Of a DNA stretch of 64,000 nucleotides, positions 37,690 to 50,195 are shown piece after piece. A model generated the notes under the pieces. It was not told the DNA's origin and did no database searches. It worked only from the letters and a program-made list of their open reading frames with translations. Each line of letters opens with the position of its first letter. The first letter of the stretch is position 1. Origin of the DNA: Trileptium ribeirensis (taxonomy: Eukaryota; Nematoda; Enoplea; Enoplida; Thoracostomopsidae); NCBI GenBank assembly GCA_030248225.1, contig JASANE010012049.1, forward strand, positions 25,698 through 89,697, written 5' to 3'. The position numbers and the translations under genes were made by a program.

Positions 37690-38255
37690 CGGTCCCGATT
37701 TTACCCCCTCTGACAAAAACAACAACGCTTAGCTCCATTCAATAAAGCCGTAACAGTGCATAGCAATGTTTATTTTTCAGTCTTTGAAGTTTAAATAAAA
37801 GTTGGCTGTCCATATCCGGACATTCTGATGTATAGAGTACAATTTTATCTGGATATCCGAATGTGATTTCGACGGACGGACAGTGCCTATTTTACCCCCT
37901 CTGGCGAAAACAACAACGCTTAGCTCCTTTCAATAAAGCCGTAACAGTGCATAGCAATGTTTATTTTTCAGTCTTTGAAGTTTAAATAAAAGTTGGTTGT
38001 CCATATCCGGACATTCTGATGTATAGAGTACAATTTTATCTGGATATCCAAATGTGATTTCGACGGACGGACAGTGCCTATTTTACCCCCTCAGACGAAA
38101 ACAACAACGCTTAGCTCCATTCAATAAAGCCGTGACAGCGCATAGCAATGTTTATTTTTCAGCCTTTGAAGTTTAAATAAAAGTTGGTTGTCCATATCCG
38201 GACATTCTGATGTACGTATAGATCACAATTTTATCTGGATATCCGAATGTGATGA
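37690..38255. repeat. 191-bp tandem repeat, three copies
   Basis: Units begin near TTTTACCCCCTC at 37700, 37890 and 38081. Each contains AACAACGCTTAGCTCC, AATAAAGCCGT, TTTGAAGTTTAAATAAAAGT, GTCCATATCCGGAC and ATCTGGATATCC. Divergence between copies is a few percent, with one small insertion in copy 3. Confidence 0.95.
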
Positions 38256-38679
38256 GTCTTTTTTCTTCCCATCACTAATAAGGACGCAACAGAACAGAAA
38301 TGATTAGCTTTTACCGTGAAGTGTAGATAACAACAACAGCAGTTTGTTAAAACACGGTCGTGCGCTTGTTTAAAATTTGTATGGTACTGAAAAAGCCTTT
38401 GAAGATAGCTAAAGCCTGTTGTTTGCTTTAGACGGACCCACGTCTTTCATATTCTGCAGCTATACATTTTGCCTTGTAGCTTTGTTTGTAGAACTTTATT
38501 TTATGTTTTTTAAAAGCGATGTACGTATAGTAGCACTGATTCCATTTCAAATAAATATGTTCAATTCTGGTTTTGATTTTCACTGACGACGAGCTAACTA
38601 CTCCCGCAGTGAAAAATCATGAATATTATTTCAGTTATATATTGTATTTATATATTATGTATATATAACATGATTACAT

Positions 38680-39355
38680 GACCCTGCGGTTGCAGGGTGC
38701 CTCCATGCTGATGATTGCTCGCCACTGTTCTCTGTCCATAGCGCTCTGGACCATGAGTTTCAACGGATCTTGTCTCTATTGTCGATATGATATTCCTCGA
38801 AATTGCGATTCCATGTCATAAATGATTTGCCGTTTCCAGGTCGTCAGGGCACGGCTTCAGGGACGCATACATTCGTTCGCAACAGCAGGCACTAGTAATC
38901 GTCGTGGCCAGCGTGCTGGATCCATGCCAAATACATGGCCAGCAAGACGTAGCCGTCTGCGTTACAATATTTCTACAAGCGGTACCGTGCGGAAGGTTCA
39001 GCGCTGAAATTCACCATATGTGATATAGTCGAGCCGCGAGATCCCTAGAATGCGACATTGACAAAAATGTTCAGACGTTACTCTCATGTTTGTCGTTAGC
39101 TTTTGCAGACCATGTTTCGGACGCATACAGTAGGTTTGGCGGTACGGCAGTGTTGTATATGTTGAACTTTGTTTTAAGCGGTACCGTTGTTGATTGCTAA
39201 TCGCCTTAAGCCACGAAATGCAGCTTTTGCTTTTGTTTTTCTGGCGCTGATATCATTTTCTGAGGAGCCTGTTCCTGTGATTTTGCTTCCAAGATAAGAG
39301 AAGTTCGGAAAATGTTCCAGCGTCTTGTTCCCGAGAACGACTAGTACGTTTCCTG

Positions 39356-39365
<10 letters not shown>
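38680..39365 (-). pseudogene. LINE C-terminal fragment (antisense in intron 1)
   Basis: On the minus strand it reads FSYLGSKITGTG with ENDISARKTKAKAAFRGLRR (39174-39365). In a second frame follow LLYASETWSAKAND (about 39100-39150), then CRILGISRLDYIT (about 39010-39060) and AGHVFGMDPARWPRR (about 38900-38960), ending with ATAGSCNHV near 38690. This is the post-RT tail of the same general LINE type as 33660-35600. At least two frameshifts and several stops make it dead. It is truncated at its 5' side near 39365, directly at a TA microsatellite. Confidence 0.85.
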
Positions 39366-39398
<33 letters not shown>

Positions 39399-39465
39399 AA
39401 TAAATAAATATATATCTATATATATATATAAATATATATATTTACATATATATATATATATATTT
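39365..39465. repeat. TA/TATATAAA microsatellite
   Basis: An almost uninterrupted run of TA dinucleotides with AAATA interruptions. Confidence 0.95.
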
Positions 39466-40344
39466 ACGTATGTATTCCGTTTTTCTGCGAAAATCGTGTT
39501 CTAGTTGTTTCGGCAAAAGGCAAAAACCTTACCGGAACAGGAATTCCGGTTTAAAATTGACCATATTTTTGCTTCATCTGTGTTCCAAACATATGTTAAA
39601 TATGTGCAATAATCGAGCTCCAACACAACCAAATAAAACAAGACTAACTCAGTAAATTGCCCTGTGAAACCTAAGTAGGACAGAATTTCATTAGCAATTT
39701 TTCATTTTCATCTGGCAGGAGTTTGTTAAAGCAAAGCTAGGTCAATGCTTGTAGCAGCTTACTCATTCAGAAATTTGCGGTATATCTTTGAATTGAACCG
39801 GTTCAAATTGATATACATTACAGGGTATGGATTATTTAAGTACGTAGCTGTAAACTTATGTATATATATAGATAAAAACTTTGGGAGCAGTATCACAGTT
39901 TGTCTCTTGTATAGCATTTTGATCAGAAAATCATCATCTAACTGCGGGACACTGGTTGCCCAACGCTAGCCAGAACAATGCCTCTAGCCATCGACTATGA
40001 AATTATAGTATACTTTTTTATAGTCTTTTAGAACCATATAACCCAATAATTTCCCGTTTCCTATGGAATAATATGTAACAAACTTATGTGTAGTAAACGG
40101 AAGTGATTGAAAACACAACGAAATTGTCTAGTGTACGCTGTATGCGTTAAAAGAACATGCAATTTAACGCAGTCTATGCAAGCCTTTACAGCTGAAGGCA
40201 TTTTTCCGCTGAGAGTCCAAAAAACTGACGTCTTGATTGATAAATATTTTAGCTTCCTCAGCCTCTCCGAAACCGCAGAGAGGCAATAATGTCATCGCAA
40301 TACATTAAGTTTAATTAAGTAAAATATATTTTTATATAAATCTA

Positions 40345-40465
40345 CAGTATATACCTTCATTTTTTCCTTCATCCGTTTTACTACATATAAGTTTCGAAGA
40401 CCAGGTTCCGGATCCGGTTTAAATGGACGGTTCCGGTTACTGGTTTCGGTTATTTCCTGATATAT
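40345..40465 (+). repeat. Inverted repeat element, upstream copy (intron 1)
   Basis: The reverse complement (AGGAAATAACCGAAACC, then CCGGAACC, GAAGGAAAAAATGAAGGTAT) matches 43530-43650 (AGGAAATAAAGGAAACCGGA, CCGGAACTGAAAC, GAAGGAAGAAATTAAGGTAT). The pair brackets exons 2 and 3 of the SETD1-like gene. Confidence 0.75.
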
Positions 40466-40642
40466 ATGTAAATCTTCTCTGTTATTGGTGTTTTTTCAAG
40501 TACTTTTGTCTTGTCGTTGGTCGACGTCCATATATACATACCCGGTAACTGGAAAATTAGCCGCCGAAACACTGATTTTGCTGAATAACGTTTATAATTT
40601 TCGGTCGAACAATATTTTGTAGGTTTCATATGTTATTTGCAG

Positions 40643-40744
40643 AATGAAGCGCTTAACGTTAGACGTGTGTCGGATCCACGAACTCGGCTGTCTCGTGTTC
40701 TGTCATCTCGAACGCAGATAAACTTGCCAGTACCTACGTTTAAG
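40643..40744 (+). CDS. setd1: SETD1/SET1-type methyltransferase, coding exon 2
   Basis: 34 codons bounded by acceptor TGTTATTTGCAG and donor AAG^GTAAGA, both ends phase 0, which fits exon 1 and exon 3. The peptide includes VRRVSDPRTRLSR and INLPVPTFK. It corresponds to the SETD1 segment V-x-DPR...LxLPVPKFK just before the RRM. The clean splice signals, conserved phase and collinearity with the family make this a real exon despite its small size. The frame at 40637-40873 in isolation would hide both the acceptor and the donor. Confidence 0.85.
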
Positions 40745-43150
40745 GTAAGATTTTACTCTCTTACTTTGTTTAAAATTCTCGTTTGTGCATTTGGCATCCA
40801 AAAAATAAATTGCACTACATGGTTGTCCCATGCGACACCTCGAAAGAAATCTTCATTTATGCCGTATAGTTAAGCTCGAAAACTGATTTAGACTTTTTCG
40901 TCCCTTAAAGGTGGGTCGAATGTGATTTTTTCGAGTCAAAGGGTCAAATAAAACAAGTTCTCGATGTATATCTCGACAACTGAATTGCTGCAGATACCGA
41001 ATATGGTCATCTAGAAATAATTAAGAAGCTTTTTTATAAGGATACCACGTGGACCAGAGTTGGAGTGTACAAGTTTTTAATGGGGCCCTTGGAGTCCCGA
41101 AATACGTAACCGACCATATCTCCCTAACCAATGGACTTACACAACGATGTTGGGGTCATTTTATTGAGTAATCCATATACCTTCGTATAAGTGTATAACT
41201 TTTAGAATGGCACCATTAGCCTCTAGATAAACGAAGGCATCCATATCTTCAGAACTCATATAGTTGTGTGAGTGATATTGCACTTTTTCTGTAATGAATT
41301 TGTGAATTTATAGCTTCGTATGATGCATTGTTGACAACGGTAACATATTTCATATGTTTCAATATACGTAGGTTTAAGGTGGTCCAATCTAACCCGATAT
41401 GCACGAAAATGGTGTTACTATCGCAATCGCTCACACAATATGGGTGAGACGCTGCTATTTTTGTATAGCGTGCTAAATAGACGCCATGTAGCTGCGTGAA
41501 TTGGTTATATAACAACGCGGCATGTCTTTAATCGCTTGTAAGAACTTTGCTTACATTGGGTATATGCGAAATGTATTTAAATATTTTACTAACTATTAGG
41601 AGAAGTCGCCATCTGTACTGTCTCATTTTTGGCATTCCATCTTGTGTGACTGACATTTTGATATATATATTATTGCATTAGTCTTGCTATGCATTCACCG
41701 AAAGTTTTGCCAGAATACATGAACGGGGATACCTTTGGATTGGAACTGTGAGCCGCCAGATTTTCTAGAGGGCATGAACTGGGGGAACGTATTGAACCTG
41801 GGGTGCTTCGACTTCAAAATTCAATTTTTTTTGCGAAAAGGCTCAAACTGTTAATAAATGGCATCGAAAACGACCCAAAAAACCTCTCTATTTAGGTTAT
41901 AAGTATAAAATTTTTAAGTCAAGTGAGGGTTTATTACCCGTGGGAAGTAAAAAGCAAAGTGCTTGTTTTTTACTGGTGGGGGTACCGAAAAATTCCAGGG
42001 CACATCTTTGGAGAAGTAAGTAAGTGGCAAGTTGCGGAATAGCCATTTAAGAAGTGTTGATATGCAAGCTAACTTTTCCCATTCCTATTTTATGTTTTAA
42101 AATCTTTGAAGAAACGAGTAACACTGTTAATTGTATTCTGTGTGTCAGCAAAATATTCTTACTGGTCAGGTGTGTGAAATTTGACGGTGTCTGTTTGTTG
42201 GGTTTTTGGTGTCACACGCATAACTCAATTTCTGATTTGCAGATTGGGTTGCGCGATAGTTCATTCGAAAGCTTGAAATCCCTATTAAATAGAAATTTTG
42301 TGCCCTTTAATTTAAACTGGTTGTCACTCCTTCTACCTCAAAACGGTCCGGGTAGGGTTCATAGTAGTTCCACGTAAGCACGTTATGATTCATAACTCTA
42401 TAACTGCCGGATCTGATCTGGCCCACAGTTGGGCTCATTTTGTCTCGGTAAAGCTGTGTGGAGCGAATTGTTGCCGAGATCAATCACACTCCAGAGTTGG
42501 GTCAAAATGACTTTTCAAATAGACCTTTTGGGACCGCAAAGACACTAAATTAGTCATATCTCCTAAACCACTGGAGCGATTTGGCTGCGGTTGAGCTCCG
42601 AAACCAAATTGAAAGCTTTGCTTAGCTTTGTGCTGGGTGTTGCTATTGACCTCACACAATAGGCACCGTTGGGTCAATATGGGTTTTTAAATCAGTCTTT
42701 GGGATCACGAAAACACTAAATTGCTCATATCTGCTTAACGAATGCGTCGTAGTTGGACTCATTTTGTTTAGAAGGCAAAGCTATATATAGCTATGTGCAG
42801 TGCTTTGCTATTGACATCGAATACTAGGCACGGTTGCATTAAGATGGGGTTTCAATGGGCGCTTGGGATTCTAAAAATACTACATTTGTCATAGCTTCGT
42901 AACCACTAGAGCAATTCCGTCGAGCTTGGGCTCATTTTGTTCGGAAAGCAATGTTCTATATGGCTATATGCAGTGCGTTGCTATTGACGTCGCCTGCCAG
43001 GCAGGGTTGCATCAAGACGGGTTTTAAATGGGCCCTTTCGATTCCAAAAACACTAAATTGGTCATAACTCCTTAATAAGTAGAGCGACATAGGCTCACCA
43101 TTCACTTTCTTGGCAATTAGACAAGTCTCCAGTAAAATAAATTAGTTTAG
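40745..43150 (+). other. SETD1-like intron 2, mostly degenerate tandem repeats
   Basis: 2.4 kb from GTAAGA to acceptor AATTAGTTTAG. At 42480-43115 a roughly 170-bp unit (CTAAATTxGTCATATCTCCT, ACCACTxGAGCGA, GGCTCATTTTGTTCGGAA, TGCTATTGAC, GGGTTTTAAATGGGCC) recurs about four times with strong divergence. Related single copies can be seen at about 41085-41200 and, beyond exon 3, at 44735-44900. Nothing else recognised. Confidence 0.7.
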
Positions 43151-43333
43151 ATCGATCACAACTGGGTAGGCAAACTACCGCAGCGTGAAGTTAGCTGGAC
43201 CAATTTGAATGACAACGTTGACAAACGCTTTCTACAGGGGCTGTGCCGTAAATGTGGTGAAGTAGAAGACGTTCAGATATTGTATCATCCGGAAAAGAAA
43301 CGTCACTTGGGGTTGGCGCATAGCGTTTTTAAG
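43151..43333 (+). CDS. setd1: SETD1/SET1-type methyltransferase, coding exon 3 (RRM first half)
   Basis: 61 codons, starting right after AATTAGTTTAG and ending AAG^GTAATA, phase 0 at both ends. The peptide (IDHNWVGKLPQREVSW, then NLNDNVDKRFLQGLCRKCGEV and VQILYHPEKKRHLGLAHSVF) aligns without gaps to the start of the SETD1 RNA recognition motif, which has a VGPxPPKEVTFxxLNDN entry and a GEVEEVEILYxPKxKKHLGxAxVxF core. The family uses this RRM for RNA and COMPASS contacts. The second half of the RRM and the SET domain were not found downstream. They are either beyond the window, displaced by later insertions, or too divergent for me to see. Confidence 0.85.
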
Positions 43334-46300
43334 GTAATACTAAGATATCGCACGGTATTTTTAAGTTAGCTGTATGTACTGTTTAAACTATTATATACTC
43401 GTCTTTTATATATGCACAGTCAATCGTGTTTTTATACAAATTTGATAAATTGACTGCCTCTGTTCAAGCCTAATACATGTTAATAAAAATAGACGATCAT
43501 TTTGTTATGACGTATCTGCATGAACAACATACCAGGAAATAAAGGAAACCGGACCCGAAAGTTTACAACGAAACCGGAACTGAAACATTGTCTTATGAAT
43601 TAATATAGATTAAACAATTGAAGGAAGAAATTAAGGTATTGTAGATCAAAACTTTATTTGCTTTATTGGACTATGAATAAGGTTGAAAAGCTAAGAAACT
43701 TTATTTATTGATCTAGATGTAGTTTATCGGTTTTTGTGGTCTGTGAACTTATCAAAAATGTATTGTTTTCACATTCCTATATAAATTGTGTCGCGCTAAA
43801 TACACAAACTAAATAATTTAGCTTTGTTTTCACTGCCTCGGGTTGTTATCTCTTAGGAAACGTGAAATTATTGGTTTTCCGGTTTTAAAAGTAATCAGAA
43901 CGTAGCGGATATTGTGTGTTGCATGGGTGAAAGTTTTTAAATTCCGTCTGTGCGTGCGTGATCGGCTATTAATTCGGGAACAACTAACCGATTTTCATGA
44001 TCTTGGGCTCATTCAAACCGGCATAGTCGATTTCCCGTGTACATCCCCGAGCGTTTTTTGATTTGGGGTGTGGTTCCGAGGTCAGGGGTAAAAATGTGGC
44101 TTTTTATCCCATTTTAGTACCCTTCACGGAAGCAAGGTTATTTTTATTTTAACTTTCGAATTTTTTCTCTGGTTAACTTTATTTCATAGTAAAATGATAA
44201 ATGCTTATGCGCATGTTATTTTGTTTTTCGATTAAGGCTCCGGTTCTAGGGTTATGAGGTTGGAGGTATGGCACCCTTGTGGCTCCTCGACCCAAAATTC
44301 GAAAATTTGTTCTGACGTCCTGATCACTTGGGGGTTTTTGGGCATGGGAAGCTCATTGCCGATGTTGGTTCTTCTCCGAGACTCATAGTTCCATGGATAC
44401 GGGGCATGGCACCCTCATTATTCCTCAACCCAAAATTCCTAATTTTGTTGTGACGTCCTGGTAGGTTGATAGTTTGCATTTGAGCGTGGGTGGGGGATGG
44501 GGTTCGTGCATTGGAAGTTTATTGCCGGGTTTAGTTTTGTTCCAACTTGTGCGATATTGTGTAGTATCCATATTTAGCATACCGACGTTTGCTATCGAGA
44601 CCTGATTGGCTGTGCACCCAAAAGGCGTAGGTGTACCTATGCTTCACTGCGTTCTGCAATCTCAAAAGAGTTAACAGTTTATCCTCCATATAGCTGAAAA
44701 TCGTGTACATCTATTGTCTTTATTTACGCCGCAGAGCTGGGCCAATGCGGATTTTTGAATGGAACCATGAGACCCAAAATCACTGAATATGAGTCTCTAA
44801 ATACGCAATAATCGAGTACGTATCCTCAACTAATCAAGCAGCATGCCCGATATTAGGCTCATTTTCTAATTTCATCCTCAATATATATAACTGCGTACGT
44901 CTCTGTAATTTCCATATTCAAACCTCAAAATGCACCACTTTGGCGATAAGACAAGCTACTAGTAATCGCGAGGATGAAACCGAACGAGCGTGGTTTCACC
45001 GAGTGTTAGTTTTGTGTAATCACTCGTAGCAGTCTTGTTTGATGTATATCCTACACAAAATCTCCTGTATCCCTGATCCCGTTGAAAACTCTAAATCCAT
45101 GTAGACCATAAAACGCAGCGAAAACAACTGAAAGCTCACTCAGTATTCATGGTAGTCTCTATATAAACAAACCATCGTATCCAGCATACCGAAAAACCTA
45201 TTAATATAGCATTCGTCATGCCCTTTACTCAATACATAACTAAAAATACTGAAGACAAACTACATGTATTTGACGATCGGGTTCATGGACCCTGAATCCA
45301 TTGAAAACATTTGATAAGGCAGTAAATAAGCGTGTTGGACTCAGAATAACCAAACCATCGAATTCAGTGTACCGGAATACCTATATAGGCTGTCTTGGTG
45401 CCCACCACGCAAAACATAAACAAAAAATGAAAACTCGCTACATTTTGGAAATCGGTGTCATCGACCGTGCAACCCCATGAAAAGCCATAATATATTCAAG
45501 TTGGATTCTAGATAACAAAACCATAGTATCCAATGTGCTTGATAACATAATAGGCACTCATTGTAAGGTACACGCAATAACATCCTGAAAGTATGCACGC
45601 GCAATAATATGCCGAAAATTTAAAAATCGCTAGTTTTGGTAAAGAGTAGACTATATTCGGCCTCACAACGGCGTAGGAAGTGGTCCCAAAAAAGTCGTGG
45701 TCAGCAAGGTTGTAAATCTCGATTAGCTGACTCTAGACGGTATTTTGATGGATTCTCTATTTTGAATCGTGATGCGAAGCATGTGTCGAGAAATATGGGC
45801 TGGGCTGCGAAGCACTGGTACCAGTATGGCCAGTTTTAGCAAAGAACCCTTAACCTGTTTTTTTGCCATTTTGACCCTGAAGATGAGATAGGCGCTGCTC
45901 GCGTTCAAGCCTCATCGCTTTTGCTATCGAATAAAAAATTGCTGAAATCCATTCACTCGAGGAGAACTTATGAATGACAGAAACAGACAAAAAAGAAATT
46001 TTCGCGATTTTCCCCTACCGCTTTCAGTGGAAACTCCGCTCGCTTCGCTCCCTCAGTTTCAATTACGCATGATACATATATGATATGTATATTGTTGGTT
46101 TTTTGTTGAAAACCTTGCTCCAAAGTTCATTCCTAAGCCTTAATAGGACTGATTTGTAAGGTTTCAAGTCTATAAATATAAACTGCTATGCTTTAAAGGG
46201 ACTAGAGTGGCATCTACGACAATAAATTAGTAATTTATTTAAGATGTATTCTTTCAGAATTTATATATAAACAGTATAAGCAGTCGCACCGGTATGGTTT

Positions 46301-46775
46301 ATAAACTGTTGCCGGAACTCACACCGTTATTAAGTTCAGATTGAATTACCACAGTTATACATAATATATATGCTTTAAGAAAATATTTTAAAATTACATT
46401 CCATATATTAGTTTCGTCATCTCGCTATACATCTTGTTTTAAGATAGAATTTAGTACTTTGTCTTATCGCCAAGGCGGTGAATTCGGAGTTTTAAATATG
46501 TAATTTGGAGACAGATTCACAATTATATTAAGCCTCAATTTACAAAAAGAGCCGAATATCAACCAAATTGATTGACTAGTTTAGTGCTGCTTTTTAGGAA
46601 CCCATTATGTGCAGCTGCATATGGCATTACTTGTTTTATAAAATGAAATCAGTAACACCCATACAGCTCAAGCAGTCCAGTTGTATTGCTGTTTTCGTAT
46701 GTTTTGGGGCATAGGCCCATTAAATAAAATTTTGACTCAATCTTATGTAACAGATCCATAAGGATCGTTACGAGG
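43334..46775 (+). other. Downstream intron or intergenic sequence of the SETD1-like gene
   Basis: No further SETD1 exon recognised. It holds the second copy of the intron-flanking inverted repeat (43530-43650), a divergent copy of the intron 2 repeat (44735-44900), and AT-rich sequence. The frame at 45636-45839 has no RRM match and no motifs. Lack of any later exon over 20 kb is notable. Confidence 0.5.
43530..43650 (-). repeat. Inverted repeat element, downstream copy (intron 3)
   Basis: Opposite orientation to 40345-40465, with identity over several blocks including AGGAAATAA, the CCGGAAC core and GAAGGAA(G/A)AAAT. About 3.1 kb separates the two copies, with exons 2 and 3 between them. Confidence 0.75.
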
Positions 46776-46777
46776 TG

Positions 46778-47205
46778 GATAATCCTGACCACAGCCTAAT
46801 GGCGAACATTTAGCGAAAACCCAAAATCCTGACCACACGGTAATGGTCAACTTTTATGAAAATCCTGACCACACGGTAATGGTCAACTTTTATGAAAATC
46901 CCGACCACACCCCAATGGTTAACATTTTTCGAACAAAAATAAATCTGACCACAGTGCAATGGTCAACATTTTTTCGACCACCAATAATTATGTCCACAGT
47001 ATAATGGACAACATTTTTTCCAGTACCAAAAAATCCCGTCCACAGTGTAATGGACAACATTTTTCCGACTACAAAAAAATCCCGTCCACAGTATAATGGA
47101 CAACATTTTTTCGAGTACCAAAAATCCCGTCCATGGTGTAATGGTCAACATTTGGTTGAGTTCCCCAATAATCATGACCACGTGTATAGTGGCCAACATT
47201 TCTGA
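46778..47205. repeat. Hairpin-forming minisatellite, about ten units of 36-47 bp
   Basis: Each unit has the frame AATCCxGACCACA(N)TAATGGTCAACATTTTT. Every unit holds a dyad: GACCA...TGGTC in units 2, 3 and 5, and GTCCA...TGGAC in units 6, 7 and 8, separated by 8 nt. Unit spacing is 36 bp for the two identical copies at 46825-46895 and 40-47 bp elsewhere. No coding sense. Confidence 0.92.
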
Positions 47206-49500
47206 ATTTAGCCCCCTGAATCTTCCCGGTCTGGAACACCCGACGGGAATAGCCAAAAAGGGTACGGAACCCACCCTCGCATGGCAATACGTACATTAAT
47301 GTAAACAGAATCAATTAATCGCGAGCAAATACGTATATCGAGTCCCTCTATATATACCCGCTGACCATAGAGCCCTGTTGTCACCCCATGTATAGATCGC
47401 CTCACTGGCATACACCCCGAACCACAGTATATACGTAAACCAGCAATGAAAATAACTTGCAAGATTAATACAGTTATGTAAGTACATCATCATGGTAAAC
47501 CAGAAATCATTGAATATATATGGATAATAGAAACAGAAATGAAATCAAGGTGTATACGTATGTAATTGGAGCAAAATCAATCGTACCATACATCTATATA
47601 TATAAGTGAACGGAATAATCAGATCCAAACAGTCCCGCCATGTAATCGACTCGTATTTTTAGTATTTCGGCCTGCACCGCCGACATCGTTTTGATTAAAA
47701 TGAGTATCGTTATTGCTACTTCAGGGATGGATATTTGTCAGGGGATCGTAACCTTATATATATAGATTTTTGTATCCATCTATTGTAGTGCCCCGATGGC
47801 ACGCCTCGATATATATATGAGCTTATTGACAATATCGTGATTTTACCATGTCAGTGTTGGCTATCAAGGCATCACCGTATATATATTCGAATTACGTATC
47901 GTTATCATTGTCATTGTTATTCGTTTGATGGCCATAAAGGCATATTTTCGATATATGTTACCATGCTCGTATCACATAGCTGTGTATCATTGAAACCGTT
48001 ATTGTTGCTCACATGTATTTTTAGGTACATAAGCTATCAGACCGATTGGGATGAATCGTTAGCTGGATATGCATATGTCTAATTTTGGTACCGTATTCAT
48101 GCCGTTCGTTGTATAGTATGCGGCCATAAAGGCGCCGCCCTATTATTGTCGTTATATACCGTGCATTGATAATTCTGTACTATGATTGTACTATTATATT
48201 TGACTGGTCAGGCCATAAAAGCGCCTATATTTGGCCAGGAATTTATGTACTTTGCTTGTCATATTTTGTCGTAATTTTTATGAATTTGTAGGTTGGCAGT
48301 ACGTCATTGAGTGAAACGTATTTGGGATAACGTTAGGAGGAATTTCAGGGATTTTTACGTATGGAGATTGGTAAATTTTAGGAGTTGAACGTGAGCATGG
48401 TGAGCCCTTGCCATGCTCTACTTGCAGAGAATTTTAGGACGGTACGACTCCCCCGCCGGACCCAGTGTAAAAGTATATATAGGTATAACCCTACCCCGAG
48501 TGGTAGGACCGCGAAGTTCATTTCGAATCGTCGTAGGAAATACTGGCCGTGACGGATGCCCGTCGCGACCGTCCTCACGAATGAGGACCACAAAAAGGTG
48601 GCTGCTCGCTCGAGAGCGAGGAGCGATTGAGACAGTTTCCTGAAAATTATAAGAGGAAACCGAAAGTATCAAGTTTCCCAGTGTTCAATGTTACCATTGT
48701 CACTGGATAATTTATAAAGATAAAACATAATTCGAAAAGGAAATTTATGAAATTTAGGAATCAAAAATATCGGCTCCGGTCCATAACTCCGGAACCGTTG
48801 GGAATTTCAAAGTCAAGTGCTTAACATTTCTTATAGATAATTTTACGGTCTTTCGAATGAGACCGGTTTCGTGGAAATCCGATCCGGATCCACGGACTTA
48901 TGAACGGATACGTAGGTACGAAAATTATTAAAATACACTTAATCCAATAAATCAGCGAAAGTTGGTCGTAAAAGTATATGCGAGGTATCATTAGAAACCC
49001 CAGACCCGAGGCTTTAATTTAAGCCCGGACGGGTCTCGCTGCGCCCACTTTTGGGTACCCCATAAGAAAATTTCAAAATGGCGCCCCGACCGGCGTGTCA
49101 CCCCTCATTAGATTCCCCGTGCCTAGATGAACCCAAAAATATCTAAAACTCCCCAGAAAAGTGTCCCCCGAACCCAGGGGAACCGTTTAAACACCCCGAT
49201 TTTTGAAAATTTTGGCATGGACCCTCCCCCAAGAGTCTATTTTCCCCCTGTAGACCGAATACGGTCCTGTTACATCTTAAAATGACCGGACGGACTTACT
49301 GAGTCCGATTCCGGGTTCCTTATGGCACTTTGGCCATTGTGGAAGGGACTAGGCCCTCCTTTTCCTCTGCCACTGTTTCTTTTCTCCTTTTGTTTACACA
49401 GCCGCATCTCTTTGATACAGGTTTAATATTAAACAAAATATTAAAAGTAGTTCTGAGGATTTTACTGTTGATGTCCCATGCTTGCTTTGTTGGCTTCTCT
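47206..49500. other. Non-coding repeat-rich sequence upstream of the Gypsy gag
   Basis: No gene. Short GATGGC/GGCCATAAAGGC-containing modules recur at about 47790, 47860, 47930, 48120 and 48210. A segment at about 48650-48710 (GAAACCGAAAGTATCAAGTT, then CCCAGTGTT) is loosely similar to 51845-51890 (CCCCAGTGTT). I suspect transposon non-coding sequence (LTR or leader) but cannot delimit an LTR. Confidence 0.4.
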
Positions 49501-50195
49501 ACTTCATTCGGCTGTAGTTACTGAGTAAACAACGCTAGGCTGGAAGCTCATATAAACTTTATATGAAATTCGTTGAAGTCGAAGTCTCTTATCAGTAATC
49601 TCATATAAATGTAATATAAAAGGTGCAACTTCGATACTCAATAGAACCACCGAAGTCGTAGTATTATAGTAGCAGGGTTATATCGGTATTGGTAGCGTCC
49701 CAGCTAGTTAGTGCAAACGACCACATCAGAAGCAGAAACTTTGATTGTCACTGAGTCCAGCAAGTACTGCGCTGAGTAAATAAATAATTGATATAAAGTT
49801 ATATGTGGTTTATATAAAATCGAAGCCCTGTGTCAGTTGTTTTGGTAGTGTCGAACTGGACCATTTATATAAACTTCGGCAACTACAATCAGCTTAATGT
49901 GGCAGACTACCGAACTTTGAGTTTCTGAGCTAGTATTGTTGCTAGAAGTTTCTAGGGATTTAGTTTAAAGTTATGAAGAGTTTATATTAAGTTAAGGTAA
50001 ACGAGGTAATAAATTATAGTTATTAGATAAGTTTTATATAAAATTTGGTATAAAATTTTCCGAAAATATGATCGGAATGCGGCCGATAAGGATGTTAGCT
50101 TAGTTAAGTAACATTGAATCAGAAAATCGAACAAAAGTGCTGAGCCAGCACTTTAACCGCCGCGAATTTCAAAATTTCAAAATTTTAAATTTTAG

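Larger units (their letters stand above)
36452..40642 (+). other. SETD1-like intron 1
   Basis: 4.2 kb between donor GTATGT and acceptor TTATTTGCAG. It contains a 191-bp three-copy tandem repeat (37690-38255), a minus-strand LINE fragment (38680-39365), a TA microsatellite (39365-39465) and one half of an inverted repeat pair (40345-40465). No additional exon was recognised. The short frames inside have no motifs. Confidence 0.75.

Noticed and set aside
45636..45839. Next SETD1 exon
   Set aside because: The peptide does not match the second half of the RRM, and no acceptor and donor pair of the right phase frames it.
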